DNA of 64,000 nucleotides from Cellvibrionaceae bacterium (GTDB taxonomy: Bacteria > Pseudomonadota > Gammaproteobacteria > Pseudomonadales > Cellvibrionaceae). Location of the stretch: contig JAGKXD010000001.1 of NCBI GenBank assembly GCA_021151525.1, forward strand, positions 86,745 to 150,744, in the 5' to 3' direction. The first letter of the stretch is position 1; every line of letters starts with the position of its first letter. A program made the translations under genes and the position numbers. Below, in pieces: positions 33,629 to 41,767 of the stretch. Under the pieces are notes generated by a model that saw nothing but the letters and a program-made list of their open reading frames with translations, was not told where the DNA came from and ran no database searches.

Positions 33629-35293
33629 TTAACCAATCGCCCCACTACGATTAACGCCGTTAATTAAGGCTTTCACTGCTGAGGTGATGATGTTGCGATC
33701 TTGGCCTACGCCGTAAATCGTTTTACCGTTTACTTTCACTTCTACGTAGGTCACCGCCGCTACGTCGGAACCTTCACCAACAGAGTGTTCGTGGTAGTCG
33801 ATCACATGCACTTCTTTGTCGATAAACTGGCTAATCGCATGAGCCGTTGCATCAATGGGCCCGTTGCCGCTGCCGCTGATTTGCACGGTTTCATTTTTGT
33901 GTTGCGCGTGGATGACTATATCAACCTGATGGGTATCATCTTGCTCAGTGAACTTGCTGGATTGATAAGTAATAGGCGAATTCACAGCAAAATATTCATC
34001 GTTAAAAATTTTAACGATATCCGCGCTCTTCACTTCTTTACCTGTTGCATCACTCACTTTTTGTACTGCCGCACTGAATTCAATTTGCAAACGACGTGGC
34101 AATTGCAAACCAGCCTCTTGTTGCAACAAGAAACTCACACCGCCTTTGCCCGATTGCGCATTCACTCGCACAACCGCATCGTAACTGCGATTTAAATCGG
34201 CAGGGTCGATGGGCAAATAGGGAACTTCCCACAAGCCTTCTTTTTTCTGAACCGCAAAACCTTTTTTAATGGCATCCTGATGCGAACCCGAGAATGCAGT
34301 GAACACCAATTCGCCTGCATAAGGATGACGCGGATGCACTGGCAATTGTGTGCACTCTTCGTGCAACTTGCGCACCTTGTCGATATCGGAAAAATCCAAA
34401 CCGGGGTGAATGCCTTGCGAATACAAATTCAATGCAAGCGTTACCAAATCCACATTACCAGTGCGTTCGCCGTTACCGAACAAACAACCTTCAACGCGAT
34501 CTGCACCGGCCATTACCGCCAATTCTGCCGCAGCAACTGCGGTGCCGCGATCATTGTGTGGATGCACGCTGATAATAATGGAATCGCGCTTGTTGATATT
34601 GCGATGCATCCATTCGATTTGATCCGCGTAAGTATTCGGTGTATTCATTTCTACCGTAGCGGGCAAATTCAAAATCAATTTTTTCTGCGGTGTTGGTTGC
34701 CAAACATCAACCACGGCATCGCAAACATCTTTTACAAAATCAATTTCGGTGCTGGAAAAAACTTCTGGCGAATATTGATAAGTCCAATCAACTTCCGGTG
34801 CAGTTTCGGTTAACTGCTTACACCACTTGGTGCCTTGGATGGCGATATTCTTTACGCCTTCTTTATCGGTGTTGTATACGATTTTTCTAAAAGCTGGAGC
34901 CAAAGGATTGTACATGTGCAAAATCGCACGCTTGGCGCCGCGCAAACTCTGCACGGTTTTTTCGATCAAATCGAAACGCGCTTGTACCAAAACTTCGATG
35001 GTCACATCATCGGGAATTAAATTTTCTTCAATCAAGGTACGCGCAAATTTGTAATCAATTTCACTCGCGGAGGTGAAACCAATTTCAATTTCTTTAAAAC
35101 CTATCGCCACCAATTCTTTAAACATACGCAGCTTGGTTGCAACTGACATAGGGTCGATGAGTGCCTGATTGCCATCACGTAAATCTGTGCTCATCCAAAT
35201 GGGTGGCTTCACAATAAAATTATTGGGCCATTGGCGGTCGGGCAAACTCACGCCGACAAAGCGTTGGTACTTGGTGGATGGATTGGCAATCAT
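33629..35293 (-). CDS. leuA: 2-isopropylmalate synthase, long form
   Basis: First committed enzyme of leucine synthesis: condenses acetyl-CoA with 2-oxoisovalerate. 554 aa, the long Pseudomonas/Mycobacterium form. The TIM-barrel part has WMSTDLRDGNQALIDPM (catalytic Arg and metal-binding Asp), HPHNDRGTAVAAAE (metal histidines) and GCLFGNGERTGNVDL. The C-terminal regulatory domain (~430-550), which binds leucine, ends DRNIITSAVKALINGVNR. A frame runs 22 codons further up to 35359, but the ATG at 35293 has CGGAG at 6 nt and begins like Pseudomonas LeuA (MIANPSTKYQRF). Divergent to an Lrp-family gene. Confidence 0.95.
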   Translation of the reverse strand: MIANPSTKYQRFVGVSLPDRQWPNNFIVKPPIWMSTDLRDGNQALIDPMSVATKLRMFKELVAIGFKEIEIGFTSASEIDYKFARTLIEENLIPDDVTIEVLVQARFDLIEKTVQSLRGAKRAILHMYNPLAPAFRKIVYNTDKEGVKNIAIQGTKWCKQLTETAPEVDWTYQYSPEVFSSTEIDFVKDVCDAVVDVWQPTPQKKLILNLPATVEMNTPNTYADQIEWMHRNINKRDSIIISVHPHNDRGTAVAAAELAVMAGADRVEGCLFGNGERTGNVDLVTLALNLYSQGIHPGLDFSDIDKVRKLHEECTQLPVHPRHPYAGELVFTAFSGSHQDAIKKGFAVQKKEGLWEVPYLPIDPADLNRSYDAVVRVNAQSGKGGVSFLLQQEAGLQLPRRLQIEFSAAVQKVSDATGKEVKSADIVKIFNDEYFAVNSPITYQSSKFTEQDDTHQVDIVIHAQHKNETVQISGSGNGPIDATAHAISQFIDKEVHVIDYHEHSVGEGSDVAAVTYVEVKVNGKTIYGVGQDRNIITSAVKALINGVNRSGAIG

Positions 35294-35784
35294 GGCGAAC
35301 TCCGTTGCATGTTTAAAAATAGCGAGTGGCTTCACCTGAGGAGAATACTTGCGAGTCATTGCGGGTTGGCGATGACTGACGGAGGCGATTTCAAAGTCTG
35401 GTTAACTTTTACCCCTCCGCCCAAGTACTGGCTTGTGGCGTTTACTCCGAACCTTGGCTCTGGATAAAGACAAAGGCACTGTTATCAGGTTGAACACAGT
35501 ATAGGTAGATTCTGCTGGCAGATGATTGCTAAGATTGTCGCCATAGAGATATTTAAGCAATTTTATGCCAATATATGTTTTATTATTGATACATTAATTC
35601 AATTCCAGAGTTAATTCAGTGTAGATATGTGAGACCGTCAGCAACAGGGATGTTGATGACGAGCCCCCACGGACGACCCACATGGATGTGGGAAGTTTCT
35701 CGAAGCGCCGGGAGCGCGTAGAGATGGGTTTACGGCGTGTCTCACATATCTATACCGGATTAACGACACTCAAAGAGCACACCT
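35294..35784. other. leuA-lrp intergenic region
   Basis: Nearly 490 bases between two divergent genes. The left ~330 bases hold the leuA promoter and an A/T-rich stretch (35500-35620). The right part is filled by the inverted-repeat element at 35622-35752. I find no leader peptide rich in leucine codons. Confidence 0.5.
35622..35752. repeat. Multi-hairpin element with 14-bp terminal inverted repeats
   Basis: The ends TAGATATGTGAGAC and GTCTCACATATCTA are perfect inverted repeats. Between them are three stem-loops, all with a GGA-type loop: CGTCAGCAACA/TGTTGATGACG (35636-35661, loop GGGA, one mismatch); CCCACA/TGTGGG (35677-35692, loop TGGA); and TCTC..AGCGC/GCGC..AGAGA (35698-35724, loop CGGGA). 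The whole can fold like a cloverleaf. No coding potential. It resembles a small MITE- or REP-like mobile palindrome, or a structured RNA. It ends 33 bases before the Lrp-family start. Confidence 0.75.
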
Positions 35785-36249
35785 ATGGAACTCGACCGCT
35801 ACGACCGTTTGATCCTCGAACAACTGCAAAAGAATGGCCGCATCACCAATCAGGAATTGGCGGATGCTATCAGCCTCTCACCCTCGCCTTGCCTACGCCG
35901 CGTACGTCAGTTGGAGGAAGCGGGTTTGATTGACGGCTACGTCGCACTTTTGAACGCCCGCAAGTTGGGGCTGACTTTAATGGCGTTTATTCAGATCAGC
36001 ATGGATAAGCACACGCCCGAGCGTTTCGATGCTTTTGAGAAAACCGTGGAAAGCTACCCCGAAGTTTTGGAGTGTCATTTGATTACCGGTCAATCAGCTG
36101 ATTACTTACTGAAAGTCATCGTGAAAGATATGGATGGTTACCAGCAATTTTTGCTGCAGAAATTAACGCGCATTGAAGGCGTGAGTGGCGTGCATTCGTC
36201 GTTTGTATTGAAGTCTGCGGTTAATGGAACTGCGCTACCTGTCATGTAA
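35785..36249 (+). CDS. Lrp/AsnC family transcriptional regulator
   Basis: 154-aa leucine-responsive-type regulator. The N-terminal winged helix-turn-helix (~1-60) reads LDRYDRLILEQLQKNGRITNQELADAISLSPSPCLRRVRQLE. The C-terminal RAM domain (~68-145) includes ECHLITGQSADYLLKVIVKDM, where amino acids bind between dimers. Divergent to leuA, so control of leucine synthesis is an attractive guess. The gene could be Lrp itself or a paralogue; it is shorter than E. coli Lrp (164 aa). Confidence 0.92.
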   Translation: MELDRYDRLILEQLQKNGRITNQELADAISLSPSPCLRRVRQLEEAGLIDGYVALLNARKLGLTLMAFIQISMDKHTPERFDAFEKTVESYPEVLECHLITGQSADYLLKVIVKDMDGYQQFLLQKLTRIEGVSGVHSSFVLKSAVNGTALPVM

Positions 36250-36609
36250 ATTTATTTTTCATCGCTCCATTTTTTGCCTGCATACGTATTCAGCTTTTGC
36301 ATACGTATGCGTTCAATTGTCTTATTACATAATTATCCCTTAAGGTTTGCTGCGTTTTATTTTTTGATGTTTTCGCATTAAAAATTTATACAACAACAAT
36401 AATAATTTTTATGTTCTAGCTTTTTATTCGTGTTTAAAAGCCACGGCTGAAAAATCCGTGACGCCTTTATTTTGCTGTTAAAGCATCACCTTTTTTGCAG
36501 TTCAGCTGACACCATATTTTCTGTATCAATTCTTTTGATGCGGTGGCTGTGCTTTGCTTTTTTTCGTAAAAGAATTTAAAAATCTAATAATGATTCCTGA
36601 GAGGTAACA
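36250..36609. other. Intergenic region upstream of the amylase gene
   Basis: A/T-rich 360 bases. Contains two copies of the palindrome ATACGTAT at 36282-36289 and 36301-36308 and a small hairpin CACGG/CCGTG at 36442-36460. The rest shows nothing I can support beyond being the probable amylase promoter region. Confidence 0.5.
36280..36310. promoter_or_regulatory. Paired ATACGTAT palindromes, possible operator
   Basis: GCATACGTAT (36280-36289) and the perfect 12-bp palindrome GCATACGTATGC (36299-36310), with centres 19 bp apart, about two helical turns. Suits two dimers of a repressor such as a LacI-type sugar regulator, though they lie 300 bases before the amylase ATG and just after the Lrp-family gene. 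Confidence 0.35.
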
Positions 36610-39162
36610 ATGAAATTTCCTTCTTTTATGCTAATGTCAGCATCGCTCCTGACAAGCCAATTGGCGAGCGCTGATTGGTATTTTCGCGGTACGCCCAATA
36701 GTTGGGGTTCAACCGCAATGACAGTTGTTAGTTCCACACAAATGACAACTTGCCAAACATTTACCAGTGGCGATGCTAACGGCGGGCCGCGTTTTAAAAT
36801 CGATAAATTAGGCACTTGGAGTGAAAGTTATCCTTCCAGTGATTACGGTGTTAACACCAACCAAGCCTATAAAATTGACTTTAATATTTCGACTAAAGCA
36901 ATCACCCTAACCACAGTGACGAGTTGTACCGCGAGTACAAGTTCATCCAGCAGCTCAAGTGTTGCTACAACTAGCAGTTCAAAAAGTTCTGCGAGCTCAT
37001 TAAGTAGTAGCAGCACAGATTCTTGGTATTTCCGCGGTACACCCAACAACTGGACAAGCACCGCAATGAGTTTGCAAAACGGTTTGTTTTGTTCGCAACA
37101 AACCTTTGGCGATGCGAGCACAAGCCCGCGTTTTAAAGTGGATCACTTTGCGAATTGGACTGAGAGTTATCCTGCTAATGATTACACTGTGAACGCAAAC
37201 ACTACTTACAATATTTGTTTTAATGCCTCGACTCACGCAATTGCTTTAACAACCATCGCGTCGAGCAGCTCATCTGCTGTTGCGAGTTCTTCGGTTGTAT
37301 CGAGCGCGGTGAGTTCCAGTAAATCGTCAAGCTCAAGTTCAATTTCCAGCGCTGCAAATTCGAGTACCAGCAGCACCGCGGGCACTTCTGACTTCCGCAA
37401 AGAAACCATCTACTTCTTAATGACCGCGCGTTTTTACGATGGCGATTCCAGCAATAACTATTACAACCGCGACCGTTACAAAGCCGGCGATCCACAGTGG
37501 CGCGGCGACTTTAAAGGGCTGATTTCAAAACTGGATTACATCAAGGATTTGGGTTTTACCGCCATTTGGGTAACGCCGCCGGTGGAGAACCGCTCTGGTT
37601 TGGATTATCACGGTTACCACGCTTACGATTTTTACAAAGTTGACCCCCGTTTGGAATCGGCGGATGCAACCTACAAAAACTTTATCGATGCCGCTCATGC
37701 CAAAGGCTTGAAAGTCATCCAAGACGTGGTGATCAATCACTCCAGCCAATATGGTTTGCGCAATGCAGTGTGGATCGATCATTTGCCGATTAAATACTAC
37801 GTACCTGCTGGCAGCACCCAAGGCAATATCGTTAATGGGCCTTATATCGGCAATTTGGGCGATTATAAGAGCACATTCCGCGACGATAACGACAACCCAG
37901 TCGCACCCCAATGGTTTAAAGACCGCAATACCAGCGATGCTGCCGGCACGGTTCCCTTAGTTGATCCAAAAACCGGTTCCACGGTTCCAACAGCAGGCTA
38001 CAACGCCAACCGCTTCTTCGGTATAGATGCCGCGACCCTCGACCCCAACTGGTATCACCTCAATGGCTTTATGGCCGGTGGCGATTGGGAGAATCCAACC
38101 GCGCTGCAAACCAAGCATATGGCGGGTGACACCATAGATTTGGCGACCGAACGCCAAAACGTGAAGGACTATATCAACGGCGCTATCCACAAGTATTTGG
38201 ATATGGGTGTGGACGCGATTCGCTTGGATACGCTCAAACACGTAGAGCGCAACGAGCTACTCACCTACGTAAACGACTGGCGCGCCTACAAACCCGGTTT
38301 GTTTGTGTTCGGTGAAAACCTCGTTAAGGGCACTGGTTTAGGTTCCGAGTTGGCAAGCGACAACGCCAGTGCGGTGATTCGCCCTTGGTGGTATACCCGC
38401 TTAACCAATAACCCAGCCGACCCGAGAGCCGGTGGCGATTCAGGTTTATCGGTACTGGATTTCTCGGTGTTTTCCACCTTCCGCGATAACGTCACTAAAG
38501 GCAGCTTCGGCGGTTTGGGTGGCATTTTAGGTTGGGACTGGATTTACGGCGATTCAACCAAACTCGTCACCTTCTTCCAAAACCACGATGTGGGCCCAGA
38601 TAATGACTTCAAATATCGCTACGGCGGCGACCCAGCCAATGCGGCCATGGCCTATAACTTCCTGTGGACTAACCGAGGAATCCCAACCTTGTATTACGGT
38701 GAAGAAGTACAATTCCAAGGTGGTTTAGCGCAAGACATCTCTGGCAACAGCGATACCTTGGATCAAACTGGTCGCGCCTACTATGGTGCCGTGTTGGATA
38801 ATCCTGCCACACCGAACAACGCGCTTTATCAACACATCAAACGCCTAAACCAAATCCGCGCTGCCGTACCTGCTCTGCAAAAAGCGCCTTCAACGCAAGT
38901 TAATGAATGGGGAGCGGGCATGAGCTACGTTCGTGATCTATCCGCTGAAGGCAGTTACGCCGTTGTCGGCTTGGCGAGCGGAAGTGCGCAATCTATTAGC
39001 GTTAGTGGCGTGAAGAACGGTACCTATAAGGATGCGGTGACCGGCAATAGCATCACCGTCACTAACGGCACATTGAGTTTTTCTGTGGCAAGTTACTCGG
39101 CGGGTATTTATGTGTTAAATGGCCCTGGCAAAATCGGAGTAGCGGGAACTTATCTGCGCTAA
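36610..39162 (+). CDS. Secreted GH13 alpha-amylase with two starch-binding-like modules
   Basis: 850-aa exported amylase. Signal peptide ends ASA-D (residue 21). Two homologous ~80-aa modules (22-103 and ~138-217) both begin WYFRGTPN and contain PRFK-D, W-ESYP-DY and a final strand; they look like starch-binding modules. Serine-rich linkers follow each (~104-137 and ~218-260). The GH13 domain (~262-770) has region I DVVINH (372-377), region II RLD with nucleophile D540, region III acid/base E569 in FGENL, and region IV NHD (658-660). A C-terminal beta domain ends the protein. SD GAGG before the ATG. Degrades starch or glycogen outside the cell. Confidence 0.95.
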   Translation: MKFPSFMLMSASLLTSQLASADWYFRGTPNSWGSTAMTVVSSTQMTTCQTFTSGDANGGPRFKIDKLGTWSESYPSSDYGVNTNQAYKIDFNISTKAITLTTVTSCTASTSSSSSSSVATTSSSKSSASSLSSSSTDSWYFRGTPNNWTSTAMSLQNGLFCSQQTFGDASTSPRFKVDHFANWTESYPANDYTVNANTTYNICFNASTHAIALTTIASSSSSAVASSSVVSSAVSSSKSSSSSSISSAANSSTSSTAGTSDFRKETIYFLMTARFYDGDSSNNYYNRDRYKAGDPQWRGDFKGLISKLDYIKDLGFTAIWVTPPVENRSGLDYHGYHAYDFYKVDPRLESADATYKNFIDAAHAKGLKVIQDVVINHSSQYGLRNAVWIDHLPIKYYVPAGSTQGNIVNGPYIGNLGDYKSTFRDDNDNPVAPQWFKDRNTSDAAGTVPLVDPKTGSTVPTAGYNANRFFGIDAATLDPNWYHLNGFMAGGDWENPTALQTKHMAGDTIDLATERQNVKDYINGAIHKYLDMGVDAIRLDTLKHVERNELLTYVNDWRAYKPGLFVFGENLVKGTGLGSELASDNASAVIRPWWYTRLTNNPADPRAGGDSGLSVLDFSVFSTFRDNVTKGSFGGLGGILGWDWIYGDSTKLVTFFQNHDVGPDNDFKYRYGGDPANAAMAYNFLWTNRGIPTLYYGEEVQFQGGLAQDISGNSDTLDQTGRAYYGAVLDNPATPNNALYQHIKRLNQIRAAVPALQKAPSTQVNEWGAGMSYVRDLSAEGSYAVVGLASGSAQSISVSGVKNGTYKDAVTGNSITVTNGTLSFSVASYSAGIYVLNGPGKIGVAGTYLR

Positions 39163-39180
39163 GCAGCATTTGGGCCGCAT

Positions 39181-39206
39181 AAAAGGGGCGAAAGCCCCTT
39201 TTTTAA
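39181..39206 (+). terminator. Terminator of the amylase gene
   Basis: Stem AAAAGGGGC / GCCCCTTTT around a GAAA tetraloop, followed by TTAATTTTT, 19 bases after the amylase stop. It separates the amylase from the carrier-protein cluster. Confidence 0.92.
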
Positions 39207-39261
39207 TTTTTAAGCCTAAATGTGCGGCAATTAACACTTCTAATATCGCCTTCAGGTCTCT

Positions 39262-39267
39262 TATACT
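39262..39267 (+). promoter_or_regulatory. Possible -10 of the carrier-protein cluster
   Basis: TATACT lies 48 bases before the acyl carrier protein ATG and after the amylase terminator, so it is well placed. No good -35 is seen at 16-18 bp upstream, so the promoter may need an activator. Confidence 0.3.
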
Positions 39268-39314
39268 CTTACACACTAATAAGTGCCTAGAAATCAGTAC
39301 CAAGGAATGTTCAG

Positions 39315-39554
39315 ATGTCAGCAGAAAAAATTCGCCAAATTTTGGCCGCCCACGGCCGCCTGAGTGTTGATGCTCAAAGCCTCGACACCGGTGATGATCT
39401 ATACGATGCCGGTTTAACCTCGCTCACCACGGTCAATGTCATGCTCGCTATTGAAGATGCCTTTGACATAGAGTTTCCCGACAACAAATTAAACCGTAAA
39501 ACCTTTGATAGCATTGAATCACTGGTGGAAGTTGTGGAAGAACTTATCGCTTAA
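39315..39554 (+). CDS. Acyl/peptidyl carrier protein
   Basis: 79-aa four-helix carrier protein. The phosphopantetheine site is Ser36 in DAGLTSLTTV, where most fatty-acid ACPs have DSL; the T before Ser and the overall sequence mark it as a specialised rather than a fatty-acid ACP. Helices II-III carry the acidic surface AIEDAFDIEFPD. SD AAGGA at 8 nt. First gene of the six-gene cluster; its partner adenylation enzyme is the last gene. No phosphopantetheinyl transferase is encoded nearby, so a housekeeping one must load it. Confidence 0.93.
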   Translation: MSAEKIRQILAAHGRLSVDAQSLDTGDDLYDAGLTSLTTVNVMLAIEDAFDIEFPDNKLNRKTFDSIESLVEVVEELIA

Positions 39555-39584
39555 CCTATTGTTGCTTCAACGAGGGATTTGGCT

Positions 39585-40754
39585 ATGTCGCAAACTGATT
39601 TCTCCAGCATCACAGAACTTGCCCACAACTTGGGTAAAAATATTATTCGCCCCGCCGCTGCTGATGTAGACCAGCATGCACGCTTTCCTCAGGAAGCCTT
39701 TAACGCATTTAAAGAGCACAAACTCTTAAGCTGCTACGTACCGCTTGAGTTTGGTGGTATGGGTTTAAGCATTAGTGAAGTCTGCAAACTGTGTGAAATT
39801 TTTGGCAACTATTGCGCATCCACCGCCATGATTTTTGCGATGCATCAAATTCAAGTTGCCTGCATCGCCCATCACTGCCAAAGCTCTGAATTTTTCCAGC
39901 AGTTTCTACGCGACCTCGTCAGCAAACAATATTTATTAGCCTCAGCCACCACTGAGTTAGGCATAGGCGGCGATTTGCGCAGCAGCATTTGTTTTCTCGA
40001 TGCCAAAGGCCACGAATTCAATTTGGAAAAACAAGCACCGGTTATTTCTTATGGTGTTGCCGCCGATTTTATTATGGTCACCTGCAGACGCAACGCAGAA
40101 GCCAGCGCCTCAGATCAACTGCAAGTGTTGGTCGATAAAAAATTCACCCACATGGAACAACTTTCCGATTGGGACACCCTCGGCTTTCGCGGTACTTGCA
40201 GCGCCGGTTTTAAAATTGCGAGCACGGGTCACACTCAACAAATTCAACCTGAACCCTTTGGCGATATTCTCGCAAAAACCATGCACCCAGTTTCGCATTT
40301 GGTGTGGGGCTCGCTCTGGCTAGGCCTTGCGCAAGATGCGGTGAATCAAGCGCGCGCAAGTGTACGCGCCGCCATGCGCAAAAATCCCTCTACACCACCA
40401 GTATCCGCACTGCGTTTAACAGAAGTTGATGAACAACTTTTTAGCATGCGCGCAGGCCTACAAGTTGCGATTGATGAATACCAACAAAAATTAGCCAGCA
40501 ATGATCCTAGCGTATTTAGCGATTTTGCATTTTCAATTCGCATCAACAATGTGAAATTACGCTGCTCAGAATTGGTGGTGAAAATCGTAGGTGATGCGCT
40601 TTCGATTGTGGGCATTATGGGCTACAAAAATAATACGCCCAACAGTCTAGCGCGCCACCTTCGCGATGCTTACGGCGCAGCGCTCATGGTTAATAACGAT
40701 CGCATACGCACACACAATTCCACCATGCAAATTATGGTGCGGGATTCGCAATAA
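39585..40754 (+). CDS. Acyl-CoA dehydrogenase family flavoprotein
   Basis: 389-aa FAD enzyme of the acyl-CoA dehydrogenase fold: N-terminal helical domain (~1-115), beta domain (~120-225, with SATTELGIGGDLRSS), C-terminal helical domain (~230-389). The place of the usual catalytic Glu (YEG motif near residue 370) reads ALMVNNDRIRTHN, so the base must be elsewhere. In carrier-protein pathways such enzymes oxidise aminoacyl thioesters on a carrier protein, e.g. prolyl to pyrrolyl. A TTG at 39579 is in frame; the ATG at 39585 with GAGGG upstream is preferred. Starts 30 bases after the ACP. Confidence 0.9.
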   Translation: MSQTDFSSITELAHNLGKNIIRPAAADVDQHARFPQEAFNAFKEHKLLSCYVPLEFGGMGLSISEVCKLCEIFGNYCASTAMIFAMHQIQVACIAHHCQSSEFFQQFLRDLVSKQYLLASATTELGIGGDLRSSICFLDAKGHEFNLEKQAPVISYGVAADFIMVTCRRNAEASASDQLQVLVDKKFTHMEQLSDWDTLGFRGTCSAGFKIASTGHTQQIQPEPFGDILAKTMHPVSHLVWGSLWLGLAQDAVNQARASVRAAMRKNPSTPPVSALRLTEVDEQLFSMRAGLQVAIDEYQQKLASNDPSVFSDFAFSIRINNVKLRCSELVVKIVGDALSIVGIMGYKNNTPNSLARHLRDAYGAALMVNNDRIRTHNSTMQIMVRDSQ

Positions 40755-40796
40755 CCGATTGGCAATAGATGCTCGAGTGAAAAATCAGGCTAGCTT

Positions 40797-41762
40797 ATGA
40801 AGCAAGTTAAACCGCTAAATCCCAGCAACTATGTTAAGCATGCAATTCATGGCAGTGAACGCACTTGGGTTGAAACCAATTGCTATGTCGATGTATTGAT
40901 CGAACTTTTACATGGCTTGGGTTTTGAACCCAGCGCTGCATTAGCGTTTACCTTGGGAGTAGATTTTGAAGGTGACCAGTGGACGTTTTTTAAATTTCCC
41001 CACGAAGATCTACTGGCGCTCTACGGTATGGAAATTCAGGAATTTAATCCCTGGCGTTCGCTAGTTGAACATGTCGATAAACAAGTGAGTTTAGGCCGAC
41101 CTGTGTTAGTAGAAATGGATTCTTTTTTTCTACCAGATACGGCAGGCACAGCTTATAAAAGCGCTCACGTTAAATCGACCATCGCCGTAAACGCCATTGA
41201 TATTGAACAAAAATATCTCGGCTATTTTCATGGCCAAAGTTATTACGAGTTACAGGGCCAAGACTTTATTGATTTATTCCAACTCAATGGCTTGGTACAT
41301 GAACGCATGTTACCGCCCTATATTGAGTATGTGAAACTTGGTCGCGCTCCAGTCGCGCAAGACTTAGTCAGCGCGTCACTGCGCTTGTTAAAAAAGCATT
41401 TGCAACTGATTCCCACTGAAAATCCCTTTGTAAAATTCAAAGCCGCTTTCGCGCAAGATATTGATTGGCTGCTTACTCAGGAAATCGATAAATTCCACAT
41501 TTACTCATTTGCAACCTTGCGCCAATACGGCGCTTGTTTTGAGTTAATGACAAGCTACTTGCAATGGCTGCAGAAAAACCAGCAGGAGCATATGGAATTG
41601 GCCATCGAAAAGTTCAATACAATATCAACTACCACCAAAGCCTTTCAATTTCAATTAGCGCGCGCGATTGCACGAAAACGCACTATGGATCTTACTGCCT
41701 TCGATGATATGGCAATTCTTTGGCAAGACGCCATGAATGAATTGCTTAAGTATTACGGTTGA
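40797..41762 (+). CDS. DUF1839 family protein
   Basis: 321 aa, cytoplasmic, matching the DUF1839 (PF08893) pattern: ERTWVETNCYVDVLIELLHGLGFEP near residues 21-45, FEGDQWTFFKFPHEDL, EIQEFNPWRSLVEHV, and GRPVLVEMDSFFLPDT. N-terminal Cys29 with H/D residues (VLVEMDSFFLPDT, HVKSTIA) recalls papain-like or BtrH-type acyltransferases that move aminoacyl groups from a carrier protein; this comparison is mine and is untested. From memory, the family often sits beside carrier proteins and amino-acid-activating enzymes. Ends 5 bases before the GH2 ATG. Confidence 0.85.
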   Translation: MKQVKPLNPSNYVKHAIHGSERTWVETNCYVDVLIELLHGLGFEPSAALAFTLGVDFEGDQWTFFKFPHEDLLALYGMEIQEFNPWRSLVEHVDKQVSLGRPVLVEMDSFFLPDTAGTAYKSAHVKSTIAVNAIDIEQKYLGYFHGQSYYELQGQDFIDLFQLNGLVHERMLPPYIEYVKLGRAPVAQDLVSASLRLLKKHLQLIPTENPFVKFKAAFAQDIDWLLTQEIDKFHIYSFATLRQYGACFELMTSYLQWLQKNQQEHMELAIEKFNTISTTTKAFQFQLARAIARKRTMDLTAFDDMAILWQDAMNELLKYYG

Positions 41763-41767
41763 TAGCC

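Noticed and set aside
35294..35359. 22-codon N-terminal extension of LeuA to an upstream ATG
   Set aside because: No SD before 35359, while the internal ATG has CGGAG at 6 nt and matches the known LeuA start.
36904..37390. Repetitive AGC/TCA-rich DNA looking like tandem repeats or a CRISPR array
   Set aside because: It codes the serine linkers of the amylase in frame, with irregular units and no spacers.
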